A stretch of 34,146 nucleotides of DNA from Candidatus Nanopelagicales bacterium (GTDB lineage: Bacteria; Actinomycetota; Actinomycetes; S36-B12; UBA5976), in contig JAOATY010000023.1 of NCBI GenBank assembly GCA_030157865.1, positions 15,707 through 49,852 of the forward strand. The letters run 5' to 3'. Below, piece after piece: positions 1 through 7,166 of this stretch. Under the pieces are notes generated by a model. The model was not told where the DNA came from. It did no database searches and saw only the letters and a program-made list of their open reading frames with translations. The position numbers and the translations under genes are program-made. The number at the start of each line of letters is the position of its first letter. Position 1 is the first letter of the stretch.

Positions 1-21
1 TTGGGTGTTCTTTTCTGTTTT
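1..21 (+). terminator. Right arm of a terminator-like hairpin cut by the window edge
   Basis: The first bases repeat the loop end and right arm of the complete terminator hairpin at 1192-1221 (GGGTGTTCTTTTC followed by a T-rich stretch). The left arm would lie outside the window. I infer that the gene to the left ends in a terminator of the same sequence. Nothing else recognisable lies between here and the aquaporin start. Confidence 0.5.
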
Positions 22-124
22 ACGAGCTGTCTAGTTGCAGGTGAACATTTAGCAAACAAAGTCATTTCGGATAGGGCCTTAGATCGGTTTCAAAATAAGG
101 TGATCGAGAACCGAAAAATTTGGA

Positions 125-781
125 GTGATCAAAATTTTAAGAAAATGGCTTGCCGAGTACATCGGAACTGCGACCTTAGTTTGCGTAGTTGTGGGTTCCG
201 GAATTATGGGTACCAATCTTTCTAAGGACACCGCGGTTGCCCTGCTAGTAAATACCTTTTCGACGATTTTTGCTCTGGCCTTACTTATCTTGATAATCGC
301 GCCAATCAGTGGAGCTCATTTCAATCCAGCCGTTTCGCTGGTTCAAGTTTTACGACGTGAAATGAATGCTTTGGAATTTGCAGCATTCGTCTCTGCGCAA
401 ATAGCTGGAGCAATTACTGGTGCGGTTATCGCGAACGTAATGTTTGATCTTCAAGCCATCCAAATTTCGACTAATGAGCGGGTATCAACTGGCACTTTGA
501 TTGGTGAAGTTATTGCAACAGCCGGATTGATCACCGTGATTTTTGTTCTAGTTGCCCGCGCTCAAGACAAATTAATTCCAGTTGCTGTGGCCACTTGGAT
601 TGGATCCGCATATTTGTTCACTTCATCGACATCTTTTGCGAATCCTGCAGTAACAATCGGTCGCGTGTTCTCGGATACCTTCGCTGGAATTAACCCTGCA
701 TCTGTTCTTCCATTCATAATCGCCCAACTAATCGGTGCAATGCTCGGCGTTGCATTAGTTAAAGGAGTAACTCGTGTCTGA
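125..781 (+). CDS. MIP-family channel, AqpS-like aquaglyceroporin (probable arsenite channel)
   Basis: A 218-residue membrane protein with six hydrophobic segments and the two half-helix motifs of the major intrinsic protein family: HFNPAVS (NPA at residues 67-69) and FANPAVT (NPA at 173-175). The second NPA is followed by Val, not the Arg that forms the narrow selectivity filter of water-specific aquaporins, so a wider pore passing neutral solutes such as As(OH)3 or methylated arsenicals is plausible. The start is GTG at 125 with GGAG just upstream. Its last 8 nt overlap the arsenate reductase gene, so the two are translationally coupled. In Sinorhizobium meliloti AqpS replaces ArsB and lets arsenite made by ArsC flow out; the same division of labour is inferred here. 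A general glycerol or small-solute facilitator is the alternative. Confidence 0.85.
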   Translation: MIKILRKWLAEYIGTATLVCVVVGSGIMGTNLSKDTAVALLVNTFSTIFALALLILIIAPISGAHFNPAVSLVQVLRREMNALEFAAFVSAQIAGAITGAVIANVMFDLQAIQISTNERVSTGTLIGEVIATAGLITVIFVLVARAQDKLIPVAVATWIGSAYLFTSSTSFANPAVTIGRVFSDTFAGINPASVLPFIIAQLIGAMLGVALVKGVTRV

Positions 782-1184
782 CACAAAGGCAACAGTACTT
801 TTCGTTTGCGTTCATAACGCAGGTCGTTCTCAAATGGCTGCGGGATATCTGCAGGCTCTTGCTGGCGATCGCATCCAGGTTCTTTCAGCAGGTACTCAAC
901 CGAAGGATCAAGTAAATCCATCTGCCATCGAAGCCATGGCCGAAGAAGGAATCGACATTGCAAACAATGTTCCAAAGGTTTTAAGCGATGAGACTGTCAA
1001 AGATTCTGATTACGTAATCACAATGGGTTGTGGCGATGCTTGCCCATTCTTCCCTGGTAAGACTTACCTTGATTGGCCATTAAATGATCCAGCTGGAAAA
1101 GGTGTCGAAGAAGTTCGCCCTATCCGCGATGAAATCAAGGCAAAGGTCGAAGCGTTAATCGCTGAAATCGACGCCAAGTTCTAA
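774..1184 (+). CDS. arsC: Arsenate reductase, low-molecular-weight phosphatase fold (arsenate-mycothiol transferase type)
   Basis: A 136-residue cytoplasmic enzyme. The N-terminal P-loop CVHNAGRSQ (C12, C-X5-R) is the catalytic loop of LMW tyrosine phosphatases and ArsC. Two more cysteines occur in MGCGDACPFFPG (C86, C90), followed by the family signature DWPLNDPAGK. This pattern matches actinobacterial ArsC proteins that form an arseno-mycothiol adduct resolved by mycoredoxin; mycothiol dependence is family knowledge, not visible here. The GTG start at 774 has a strong AAAGGAG site and overlaps the aquaporin stop by 8 nt. The product would reduce As(V) to As(III), which the co-transcribed channel could release. 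No ArsR regulator is present inside the window; it may lie to the left. Confidence 0.9.
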   Translation: MSDTKATVLFVCVHNAGRSQMAAGYLQALAGDRIQVLSAGTQPKDQVNPSAIEAMAEEGIDIANNVPKVLSDETVKDSDYVITMGCGDACPFFPGKTYLDWPLNDPAGKGVEEVRPIRDEIKAKVEALIAEIDAKF

Positions 1185-1191
1185 ACCATTA

Positions 1192-1221
1192 GAAAAGAAC
1201 ACCCTTTTGGGTGTTCTTTTC
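1192..1221 (+). terminator. Intrinsic terminator after arsC
   Basis: A perfect 13-bp stem GAAAAGAACACCC / GGGTGTTCTTTTC with a TTTT loop starts 7 nt after the arsC stop and is followed by TTGTTTT. The A-rich left arm makes it potentially bidirectional. The next gene starts only 22 nt downstream. Confidence 0.85.
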
Positions 1222-1243
1222 TTGTTTTGCGAGAGAATCAAAT

Positions 1244-2029
1244 ATGAAAATTGGATTCCTTGGCGTCGGCACCGTATCAACTGCAGTTATTGAAGCCATG
1301 GCTTCTCGCGGTGGCAAGCAAGAAACTATCTACTTATCCCCTCGCGGTGAAAAGCGTTCAACTGAATTAGCGGCCAAGTTTGAACACTGCATTCGACTGG
1401 AATCCAATCAAGCTGTAATCGATGCCAGTGACATGGTTGTAATCAGCATGTTGCCAAACCAAGTTGATGAAGCCTTGGCTGAACTTACTTTTCGGGAAGA
1501 CCAAATCATCGCCAGCTTTATTGCTGGAACTCCACCAAGTGGGATTGCAAAACTAACTACACCTGCAACTCAAGTTAGCCAGTTGATTCCGCTGCCTCCA
1601 ATTGTTCATCACAAAGGCCCATTAGTAATTTGCCCATCGCATCCAGACGTAGTTCGAGAATTCGCTGGCCTTGGTGACATCGTGATTTTGGAAGACGAAA
1701 CCCAGATTCGAATCCTTAGCGTTGCCTCAGCAATGATGTCTACGTATTTCACGTTCCAAAACACTGTGATCAAGTGGACCGAAGAAAATGGAATTGAACA
1801 TGACACCGCTTCGAAATATGTGCGATCACTACTTGAGGGCTTAGCAATTGAAGGCCAAGCCGCTACTGATGAAGAAGTTGCCCACTTGCCTGTTGAGCAC
1901 GAAACCCCAGGTGGCTTAAACTTCCGAAACCGAACCGGCTTAGAACAAGAAGGTTGGTTCGACGCGCTTTACAACCGTTTGCAAGATACTTATTCAAATG
2001 CCAATTTGAAGGCGAAATCGAGCGAGTAA
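1244..2029 (+). CDS. Pyrroline-5-carboxylate reductase-like NAD(P)-binding protein
   Basis: A 261-residue protein beginning with the Rossmann nucleotide-binding motif GFLGVGTVSTAV, followed by a domain resembling the helical dimerisation domain of the ProC family. The length is typical for ProC (about 260-280 residues). The C-terminal part lacks a clear proline-biosynthesis signature, so a ProC paralogue acting on another imine or a related dehydrogenase cannot be excluded. The start is taken at ATG 1244; a longer in-frame extension to 1211 begins inside the arsC terminator and is rejected. No strong Shine-Dalgarno sequence is visible (only GAGAG). It is likely its own transcription unit, since a terminator precedes it and the SRP RNA follows 20-25 nt after its stop. 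Confidence 0.65.
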   Translation: MKIGFLGVGTVSTAVIEAMASRGGKQETIYLSPRGEKRSTELAAKFEHCIRLESNQAVIDASDMVVISMLPNQVDEALAELTFREDQIIASFIAGTPPSGIAKLTTPATQVSQLIPLPPIVHHKGPLVICPSHPDVVREFAGLGDIVILEDETQIRILSVASAMMSTYFTFQNTVIKWTEENGIEHDTASKYVRSLLEGLAIEGQAATDEEVAHLPVEHETPGGLNFRNRTGLEQEGWFDALYNRLQDTYSNANLKAKSSE

Positions 2030-2049
2030 TTATCTAACTAGAATTAGAA

Positions 2050-2142
2050 ACAGCCCCTCGCGTGGCGTAAACCTGTGAACCTCCCCAGGGCCGGAAGGCA
2101 GCAAGGATAAGCAGGCTCTTTCGGGTACGCGAGGGGTCTTTT
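2050..2142 (+). ncRNA. ffs: Signal recognition particle RNA, small bacterial (4.5S) type
   Basis: The terminal helix CCCCTCGCGT (2054-2063) pairs with ACGCGAGGGG (2127-2136). The apical domain IV has the invariant core: GTGAACC, CCAGGGCCGGAAGGCAGCAA with the GGAA tetraloop, and AAGCAGG. A T-run at 2138-2144 ends the transcript. The RNA binds Ffh and directs co-translational membrane targeting. It sits between the ProC-like gene and the stop of convergent hpt, whose last codon abuts the T-run. Confidence 0.95.
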
Positions 2143-2706
2143 TTATTCTCCGCCGTAAACGTGTGGCGCAAGAACGCCAACTTCACGAAGGTTGCGGTAC
2201 TTCTCTGCATAATCAAGTCCGAAGCCAACAACGAATTCATTTGGAATATCGAAGCCAATGTATTTGGCTGGAACTTCAACTTTGATTGCATCTGGTTTAC
2301 GCATCATTGTCATAACTTCAACTGACTTTGGATTACGTGACTTCAGGTTCTTGATTAACCAAGACAGTGTTAGACCGGAATCCAAAATGTCTTCGACGAT
2401 TAGAACATCGCGGCCAGCTAAATCGATATCTAGATCCTTGATAATGCGAACAACACCACTGGACTTTGTGCCCGAGCCATAAGAAGACACAGCCATGAAA
2501 TCAAATTCAACTGGAATGGAAACGGCGCGAGCTAAATCAGCCATAACCATGACTGCGCCCTTAAGAACGCCAACCATTAAGACGGGCTTTTCTGCGTTTG
2601 CGTAGTCTTTGTCGATCTCGGCAGCAATTTCACGAATTCGCGAATCGATTTGCTCTGTCGTCAAAACGATGCTCGTTAATTCATTTCCAATTTGTGCTGC
2701 GTCCAC
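2143..2706 (-). CDS. hpt: Hypoxanthine phosphoribosyltransferase
   Basis: A 187-residue type I phosphoribosyltransferase of purine salvage (hypoxanthine or guanine + PRPP to IMP or GMP). The PRPP-binding loop VLIVEDILDSGLTL is present with its acidic pair, as is the SYGSGTKSSG flexible-loop region and a C-terminal KYRNLREVGVL segment typical of Hpt. The GTG start at 2706 has AGGAG 8 nt upstream. It lies 17 nt downstream of tilS on the same strand, in the conserved dacB-tilS-hpt order of Actinobacteria. In many relatives ftsH follows hpt on the same strand; here ftsH is about 26 kb away at the other end of the window. Confidence 0.95.
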   Translation of the reverse strand: MDAAQIGNELTSIVLTTEQIDSRIREIAAEIDKDYANAEKPVLMVGVLKGAVMVMADLARAVSIPVEFDFMAVSSYGSGTKSSGVVRIIKDLDIDLAGRDVLIVEDILDSGLTLSWLIKNLKSRNPKSVEVMTMMRKPDAIKVEVPAKYIGFDIPNEFVVGFGLDYAEKYRNLREVGVLAPHVYGGE

Positions 2707-2723
2707 GCATTGCTCCTGTAGAT

Positions 2724-3671
2724 CTAAGGCCGATAGAACGTAAGTCTTTCATGTCGCCTTTCGACGCTGACACCGCCTGGCAGATTTAGCGCACCTTGGC
2801 CATGCCAGTTTGTAATCAAAGCATCGATCGACAGCACATGATCCCTGGTTAAGTCATTGATTGGGCAACCGTTTGAGATTGCCAGTTGCCGGATCACTCG
2901 GGATCTAATTGCTCTAGGCAATGCGCCAATCAAATTCACATCGTCGCTTACACGCTTAATCTCGAACCGCGCTAGGGCATCCAAAGCATCTGCGTCATCG
3001 CGCAGTAAATCGGCACTTCGAACAAGTGCTTGGGTGACACCTGGGCCGAGCTCTGATTCCAACATTGGCAGGATCGTATTTCTCACTCGAACTCGCGAGA
3101 ACTTATTGTCACTGTTGTGCGGGTCTTCAAAGACGTTTAGGTCGCTGACTTCCCCACGAACGATTGCTCGATCAATTCCCAGGAACGGTCGACGATAAAT
3201 TCCTTCAATTGCTCGCATGCCTGAAAGTGAACGTGCACCAGAGCCTCGAGCTAATCCAAGCAAGACGGTTTCAGCTTGATCTTCTAAAGTGTGACCAAGC
3301 AATACGGCTTTGGCGTCATGTTCCTTCACAACATTTCCAAAGGCGGTTCGCCGGGCATTACGGGCTGCTGCCTCCATGCCGCCTGAACCCGAACCATTGG
3401 CAACTTCGACATTTACGATCAGTACTGGATCAGCGCCAAGTTCTCTTGCTGCATCAGCTGCAGCTTGCGCTGTCTTTGCTGAGTCGGCTTGGATCTGGTG
3501 ATCAATGACAATGGCTCCGACAGAAATGGTTTTCTCTTTACCAACATGTACGGCGCACTTAACTAGCGCCAAACTATCTGCGCCACCACTGCAGCCAACA
3601 AAAACTAGATCGCCTGCTTCTAAATCTGCAAGATTGGCAATTAAGCCTTGTCGAAGTTCCAGGTTGATCAT
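2724..3671 (-). CDS. tilS: tRNA(Ile)-lysidine synthetase
   Basis: A 315-residue N-type ATP pyrophosphatase with the PP-loop CSGGADS (residues 27-33) and the downstream LLGHTLEDQAETVLLGLARGS region conserved in TilS. It converts the wobble C34 of tRNA-Ile(CAU) to lysidine, enabling AUA decoding. The short length, without the extended C-terminal domains of E. coli TilS, is usual for actinobacteria. ATG at 3671 is preceded by TAGAGT six nt upstream (3678-3683), so the gene may have its own leaderless transcript although it lies only 25 nt after dacB. Confidence 0.93.
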   Translation of the reverse strand: MINLELRQGLIANLADLEAGDLVFVGCSGGADSLALVKCAVHVGKEKTISVGAIVIDHQIQADSAKTAQAAADAARELGADPVLIVNVEVANGSGSGGMEAAARNARRTAFGNVVKEHDAKAVLLGHTLEDQAETVLLGLARGSGARSLSGMRAIEGIYRRPFLGIDRAIVRGEVSDLNVFEDPHNSDNKFSRVRVRNTILPMLESELGPGVTQALVRSADLLRDDADALDALARFEIKRVSDDVNLIGALPRAIRSRVIRQLAISNGCPINDLTRDHVLSIDALITNWHGQGALNLPGGVSVERRHERLTFYRP

Positions 3672-3677
3672 GGTCTG

Positions 3678-3683
3678 ACTCTA
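3678..3683 (-). promoter_or_regulatory. Putative -10 (TAGAGT) for leaderless tilS mRNA
   Basis: TAGAGT fits TANNNT and ends 6 nt before the tilS ATG. No Shine-Dalgarno is visible. The -35 region is weak. Confidence 0.45.
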
Positions 3684-3696
3684 CGCAACTTTGAAC

Positions 3697-5031
3697 CTAT
3701 GGCGTACGACAACCACATTGCGCAAGCGCTTTCACCACTTCATCAAGCGCAGCCTCGCCTGCTTTAGTTCCACTTGGCACTTCATTGGCAATGAAAGTGA
3801 AAATCAAGAGCTCGCCACTTTCATCAATGATGGTTCCTGAAAGCGAAACAACTTTAGAAAGCGTTCCGGTTTTTGCGCGAACCGTGCCACGTCCGGGCTC
3901 CCCAACGTCATAGCGATCTACCAAAGTTCCAGAGATCCCAGCGATCGGTAGGCCGCTTAAATTGGTCCATGCGGTTCCATCTGTGGAGTTTGCGTAACTG
4001 AGTGCCGAAACTAAAGATTTCGCACTGACACGATTTGATCGACTTAAGCCAGAGCCATCAATGATGCTCACTCCAGTTAAATCAATCTGTGCTGCATTCA
4101 ATGCCTGAGTAGTTGCTGCTGCTCCAGCTTCATATGTGAAAGCGCCACTTGCACCTCCAACATGGTGTGCCAAAAATTCCGCCATCGTGTTGTTACTTGT
4201 TGTAACCATTCGTTCAACGATGTCAGTGACTGTTGCAGACTTGATGCTGGTTAAAACTGTTGCAGTTTCACTTGCGATCTTTCGCTCACCTAACGTTGCA
4301 GCAACACCGCGCGCAGTTAGAGCCTCAGCAAAATAGTTTGCTGCTGATTTGGCAGGGTCTTTCATTACTGCTTCGGAATCATTGATTCCAAAGTCAATAA
4401 TCAAACCTTGTGCCGGTGCCACCTCACCAGTGCGGATGTATTGGTCTGGCCAAGTCGGATTTGCTTCTGGCGTTGCAAAAAGTGAGTCATCAAAATTCAC
4501 GACGAATGATTCGGTTGTTTCTCCGATTGCGGTGACAGCTAAATCTGCAAGTTGATCAATTGAAGGTGGCTGCTCTGAACCAGGTGGTTTACCGCGCCAG
4601 TTTTCTGGAGTTTGCGAAACCAAAGTTGGATCACCACCACCAATGATTGTTAACTCTGTGCCATCTCGCTTAACAACAGTTTCAAAGCGAGTCTGTGAAC
4701 CCAAAACATTCATCGCAGCAATGCCCGTAAAGATCTTTAAGGTCGAAGCCGGGATCATCGCTTGATCACCACTAATGTCGACGAGCACTTTGCCGGAATT
4801 CGCATCTATTACATATGCGGTTACCCCACCGCCAAGTCTGGGATCTGCCAGTTCGTCTTGCACCAATTTTGTGGCTACTGCGGCGTCTATTTCACCTAAG
4901 ACAGTTGCCGGCTGCAGAATTCCGATTTGCGTAGGTGCTGGCGGAACAACGCTTACTGATTCCGCTTTTGAGCTGGTTGAGATTCCAATGCCGCCAATGA
5001 GCAACGCAAGCGCAAGCAGGCTACGACGAAT
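3697..5031 (-). CDS. dacB: D-alanyl-D-alanine carboxypeptidase/endopeptidase (PBP4 type), probable AUU start
   Basis: A secreted class C penicillin-binding protein trimming peptidoglycan stem peptides. All three active-site motifs are visible: SxxK (PASTLK), SxN (TTSNNT) and KTG (RAKTGT). The first ATG/GTG/TTG in frame is TTG at 5004, which would cut the signal peptide and leave the ribosome site 35 nt away. A strong AAGGAGG (5040-5046) lies 8 nt before an in-frame ATT at 5029-5031 (5 nt before ATC at 5032-5034). Starting at ATT gives a complete signal peptide: RR n-region, then LLALALLIGGIG. I therefore give the ATT start (444 residues). It heads the dacB-tilS-hpt unit and is divergent from ppa. 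Confidence 0.88.
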   Translation of the reverse strand: MRRSLLALALLIGGIGISTSSKAESVSVVPPAPTQIGILQPATVLGEIDAAVATKLVQDELADPRLGGGVTAYVIDANSGKVLVDISGDQAMIPASTLKIFTGIAAMNVLGSQTRFETVVKRDGTELTIIGGGDPTLVSQTPENWRGKPPGSEQPPSIDQLADLAVTAIGETTESFVVNFDDSLFATPEANPTWPDQYIRTGEVAPAQGLIIDFGINDSEAVMKDPAKSAANYFAEALTARGVAATLGERKIASETATVLTSIKSATVTDIVERMVTTSNNTMAEFLAHHVGGASGAFTYEAGAAATTQALNAAQIDLTGVSIIDGSGLSRSNRVSAKSLVSALSYANSTDGTAWTNLSGLPIAGISGTLVDRYDVGEPGRGTVRAKTGTLSKVVSLSGTIIDESGELLIFTFIANEVPSGTKAGEAALDEVVKALAQCGCRTP

Positions 5032-5046
5032 GATGGAAGCCTCCTT
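5029..5046 (-). promoter_or_regulatory. Strong ribosome binding site that argues for a non-canonical dacB start
   Basis: Read on the minus strand: AAGGAGG, then 8 nt, then ATT, with ATC one codon earlier. No canonical start lies within normal spacing, so this site decides the start. Confidence 0.6.
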
Positions 5047-5128
5047 GAATAGGGGTATTTATCGTTTGCATCTAAGATTGGGTAATCACTAACAAGAGTA
5101 AGTGGAAATAAAGAAATGGCGGGGCATC

Positions 5129-5620
5129 ATGGCACTTGAGTTTGACGTATTAGTAGAAATTCCAGGTGGCAGCCGTAACAAGTACGAAGTAGATCACGAA
5201 ACTGGACGACTACGTCTTGACCGCATGCTTTTCACTGCAACTCGCTACCCACGTGACTATGGCTACATCGAAGGCACTCTTGGCCAAGATGGCGATCCAT
5301 TAGATGCACTAGTGCTCATTGAAGAACCAACTTTTCCTGGCGTTTTGATCCGCTGCCGCGCAATCGCAATGTTCCGCATGAGCGATGAATCTGGCGAAGA
5401 CGACAAGATCATGTGTGTTCCAGCCCATGATCCACGAAAGCTCAGCTTGCAAGACATTGGTGACATGCCTGAATTCGAACGTCTTGAAATTCAGCACTTC
5501 TTTGAAACTTACAAAGACCTTGAACCAGGTAAGTCAGTTGAAGGTGCTTCGTGGGGCAACTGCGCAGAGGCTGAAGCTGAAATTTTAGCTTCCATTGCTC
5601 GTGCAGAAAACGCTCACTAA
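5129..5620 (+). CDS. ppa: Inorganic pyrophosphatase, family I
   Basis: A 163-residue cytoplasmic enzyme hydrolysing PPi. The family I active-site signature [10 protein letters not shown] is present with its three metal-binding aspartates, together with [25 protein letters not shown] and the C-terminal [13 protein letters not shown] block. ATG at 5129 is chosen because it gives the N-terminus [12 protein letters not shown], as in mycobacterial Ppa; the upstream in-frame GTG at 5102 would add nine residues with no family match. It is divergent from dacB, the common actinobacterial arrangement, and its stop is only 2 nt from the convergent flavoenzyme stop. Confidence 0.95.
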   Translation: MALEFDVLVEIPGGSRNKYEVDHETGRLRLDRMLFTATRYPRDYGYIEGTLGQDGDPLDALVLIEEPTFPGVLIRCRAIAMFRMSDESGEDDKIMCVPAHDPRKLSLQDIGDMPEFERLEIQHFFETYKDLEPGKSVEGASWGNCAEAEAEILASIARAENAH

Positions 5621-5622
5621 AA

Positions 5623-7053
5623 CTAAGCGTTAGCTCCAACCGGAAGTCCGGACTTTAGTCGATTGATTACATCGACTGCGCTCCAACCAGTTGGGAATTC
5701 TTTCAACATTCCTTCTACGTCACTTGTAGTCGCGCCCAAAGTTAATAGCGGCGCTTCCTTGTAACCATCTGGTCGCTCTTGGCCAAGACCTACGGCAGCA
5801 ACAAGACCATTACACAAACAAATGCGAGCCTTAAGGTCTTCTTCTTCGCCACCCTTTTTCAAGTAAGGACTATCTGGCTCTGCGGCGCATCGGTAAGTAA
5901 CCTTGCCAGCTTCATCGATGTGACTCGAACGTAAGTAACCAAGATCGCAAAGTCGTGGACGTGCTTCATATGTTTCAGCATTTCCAACGGTGCCAGGTAG
6001 GTCTACGACCTTGAATGGGAAACCAGTTGGTGATGCACGGTGATCGGTGCGAACTCGCAAATTACCTTCACGGGCAGCTTGCAACATTTGTTCGCGGTAT
6101 TCCGGCAGTAAACCTGATTCATTACTTAATGCAAATAGCGAACCAACTTGAACGCCTTCTGCGCCAAAGGCAACAGCTTCAGCTACTGATTCAGGAGTTG
6201 CGCGGCCACCGGCCAACCAGAATGGCAAACCAACATCGGCAACCTTTGGAATGTTTGCCTCGTCCTTTGGACCATAACCAGTTTCAGTATCTTGCAGTTT
6301 GCGAGGTGGTGCGTTGTGTCCACCAGCCATGAAGTGCTCAACTACGAAACCATCTGGTCGTGTTACTTCATCGCGAGCTAAGTAAGACGCAAGAACTTCT
6401 GCAGTCACAATTGCTAAGAATGCTGGGCGAGGTAGTTCAGGTGCTTTACCAAAAGACTCAAGTGGATTGAATTCCAAAATTGGTGCAGCCATTCCGGCTG
6501 GGCGTTCGGAGTCAATACTTAGTTGTCCTGGCTTTCCTTGCGAGAAGTCAGTCATAAGTTTTGGAATTTCGCGTGGAATTCCAGCGCCCATCAAAATTGC
6601 ATCAACGCCAGCAAGCATCGCGCCATAAAGCGCAGCTGGAGTTGCAGTCTGAAGTTTTTCTAAAAAGTTAATTCCAACTTTTCCATTACCGGATTGCTTT
6701 GCCAGCCAGACTTCAACGAAGTTTGAAGCTACTGCAAGTTGATCGTGTTCGGTGTGAGCTTCTAGGCTCAAGCGGCGCATTGGGCGAAATGGTTTTCCCT
6801 GTCGGCCTTCTGGTTTGTAAAACTTCGCCAAAATTTCTTCGGCAACTTCAGGGTATGGAAAGTGCGCAAGTGCTTCGCGCATGTGGCCACCTTCGTCACC
6901 GTTTTGCAGACGACGAGTTACGACAGTTTCTAAAGCAGTACCTGAGACGACACCGAGTTGTCCCTCATTTGCGACAGTGCGCGCTAAGTACCAAGAAGAT
7001 ACGGCTGCACCCATGCCACCTTGAATAATCGGTGGCAAGCCCAGGTTGTTCAT
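5623..7053 (-). CDS. Nitronate monooxygenase / PfaD-like FMN-dependent TIM-barrel oxidoreductase
   Basis: A 476-residue protein beginning PPIIQGGMGAAVSSWYLA, the N-terminal phosphate/FMN-binding strand of the 2-nitropropane dioxygenase-like family. GGHNAPPR carries the histidine conserved in nitronate monooxygenases, and LAGGRATPESV and GAEGVQVGSLFAL are later FMN-phosphate loops. It is longer than simple nitronate monooxygenases (about 320-360 residues): the C-terminal 130 residues hold cysteines in RLCDLGY, YRCAAEP and ICLCNG, resembling PfaD-type proteins. The substrate is unknown. ATG at 7053 has GGAG about 6 nt upstream. Its promoter region contains three copies of an 8-11 bp motif (7087-7124), suggesting control by a dedicated repressor not found in the window. 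Confidence 0.75.
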   Translation of the reverse strand: MNNLGLPPIIQGGMGAAVSSWYLARTVANEGQLGVVSGTALETVVTRRLQNGDEGGHMREALAHFPYPEVAEEILAKFYKPEGRQGKPFRPMRRLSLEAHTEHDQLAVASNFVEVWLAKQSGNGKVGINFLEKLQTATPAALYGAMLAGVDAILMGAGIPREIPKLMTDFSQGKPGQLSIDSERPAGMAAPILEFNPLESFGKAPELPRPAFLAIVTAEVLASYLARDEVTRPDGFVVEHFMAGGHNAPPRKLQDTETGYGPKDEANIPKVADVGLPFWLAGGRATPESVAEAVAFGAEGVQVGSLFALSNESGLLPEYREQMLQAAREGNLRVRTDHRASPTGFPFKVVDLPGTVGNAETYEARPRLCDLGYLRSSHIDEAGKVTYRCAAEPDSPYLKKGGEEEDLKARICLCNGLVAAVGLGQERPDGYKEAPLLTLGATTSDVEGMLKEFPTGWSAVDVINRLKSGLPVGANA

Positions 7054-7086
7054 GAAGTCTCCAAAACCTCTCGATGGCTACGAAAA

Positions 7087-7124
7087 CGTAACCTACGCTA
7101 GCGTAACCTACGCAACCGTAGGTT
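7087..7124. promoter_or_regulatory. Repeated palindromic operator upstream of the flavoenzyme gene
   Basis: CGTAACCTACG occurs at 7087-7097 and again at 7102-7112 (15-bp period), and CGTAGGTT lies in inverted orientation at 7117-7124. AACCTACG-CAAC-CGTAGGTT (7105-7124) is a perfect 8-bp inverted repeat with a 4-bp spacer. TACGCTAGCGTA (7094-7105) is a perfect 12-bp palindrome. The cluster is 34 bp upstream of the start codon at 7053. Such tandem dyads are typical of TetR-family operators; the regulator is unknown. Confidence 0.7.
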
Positions 7125-7166
7125 GGGACACAAACCACCAGTTATTGGGTTTTTGGGACTAAATGT

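Noticed and set aside
1-225. Open frame at the window start encoding about 74 residues
   Set aside because: It runs through a terminator arm and into the aquaporin gene in another frame, has no ribosome site and no family features.
1211-1243. N-terminal extension of the ProC-like protein
   Set aside because: The start would be inside the terminator stem; the Rossmann motif begins right after ATG 1244.
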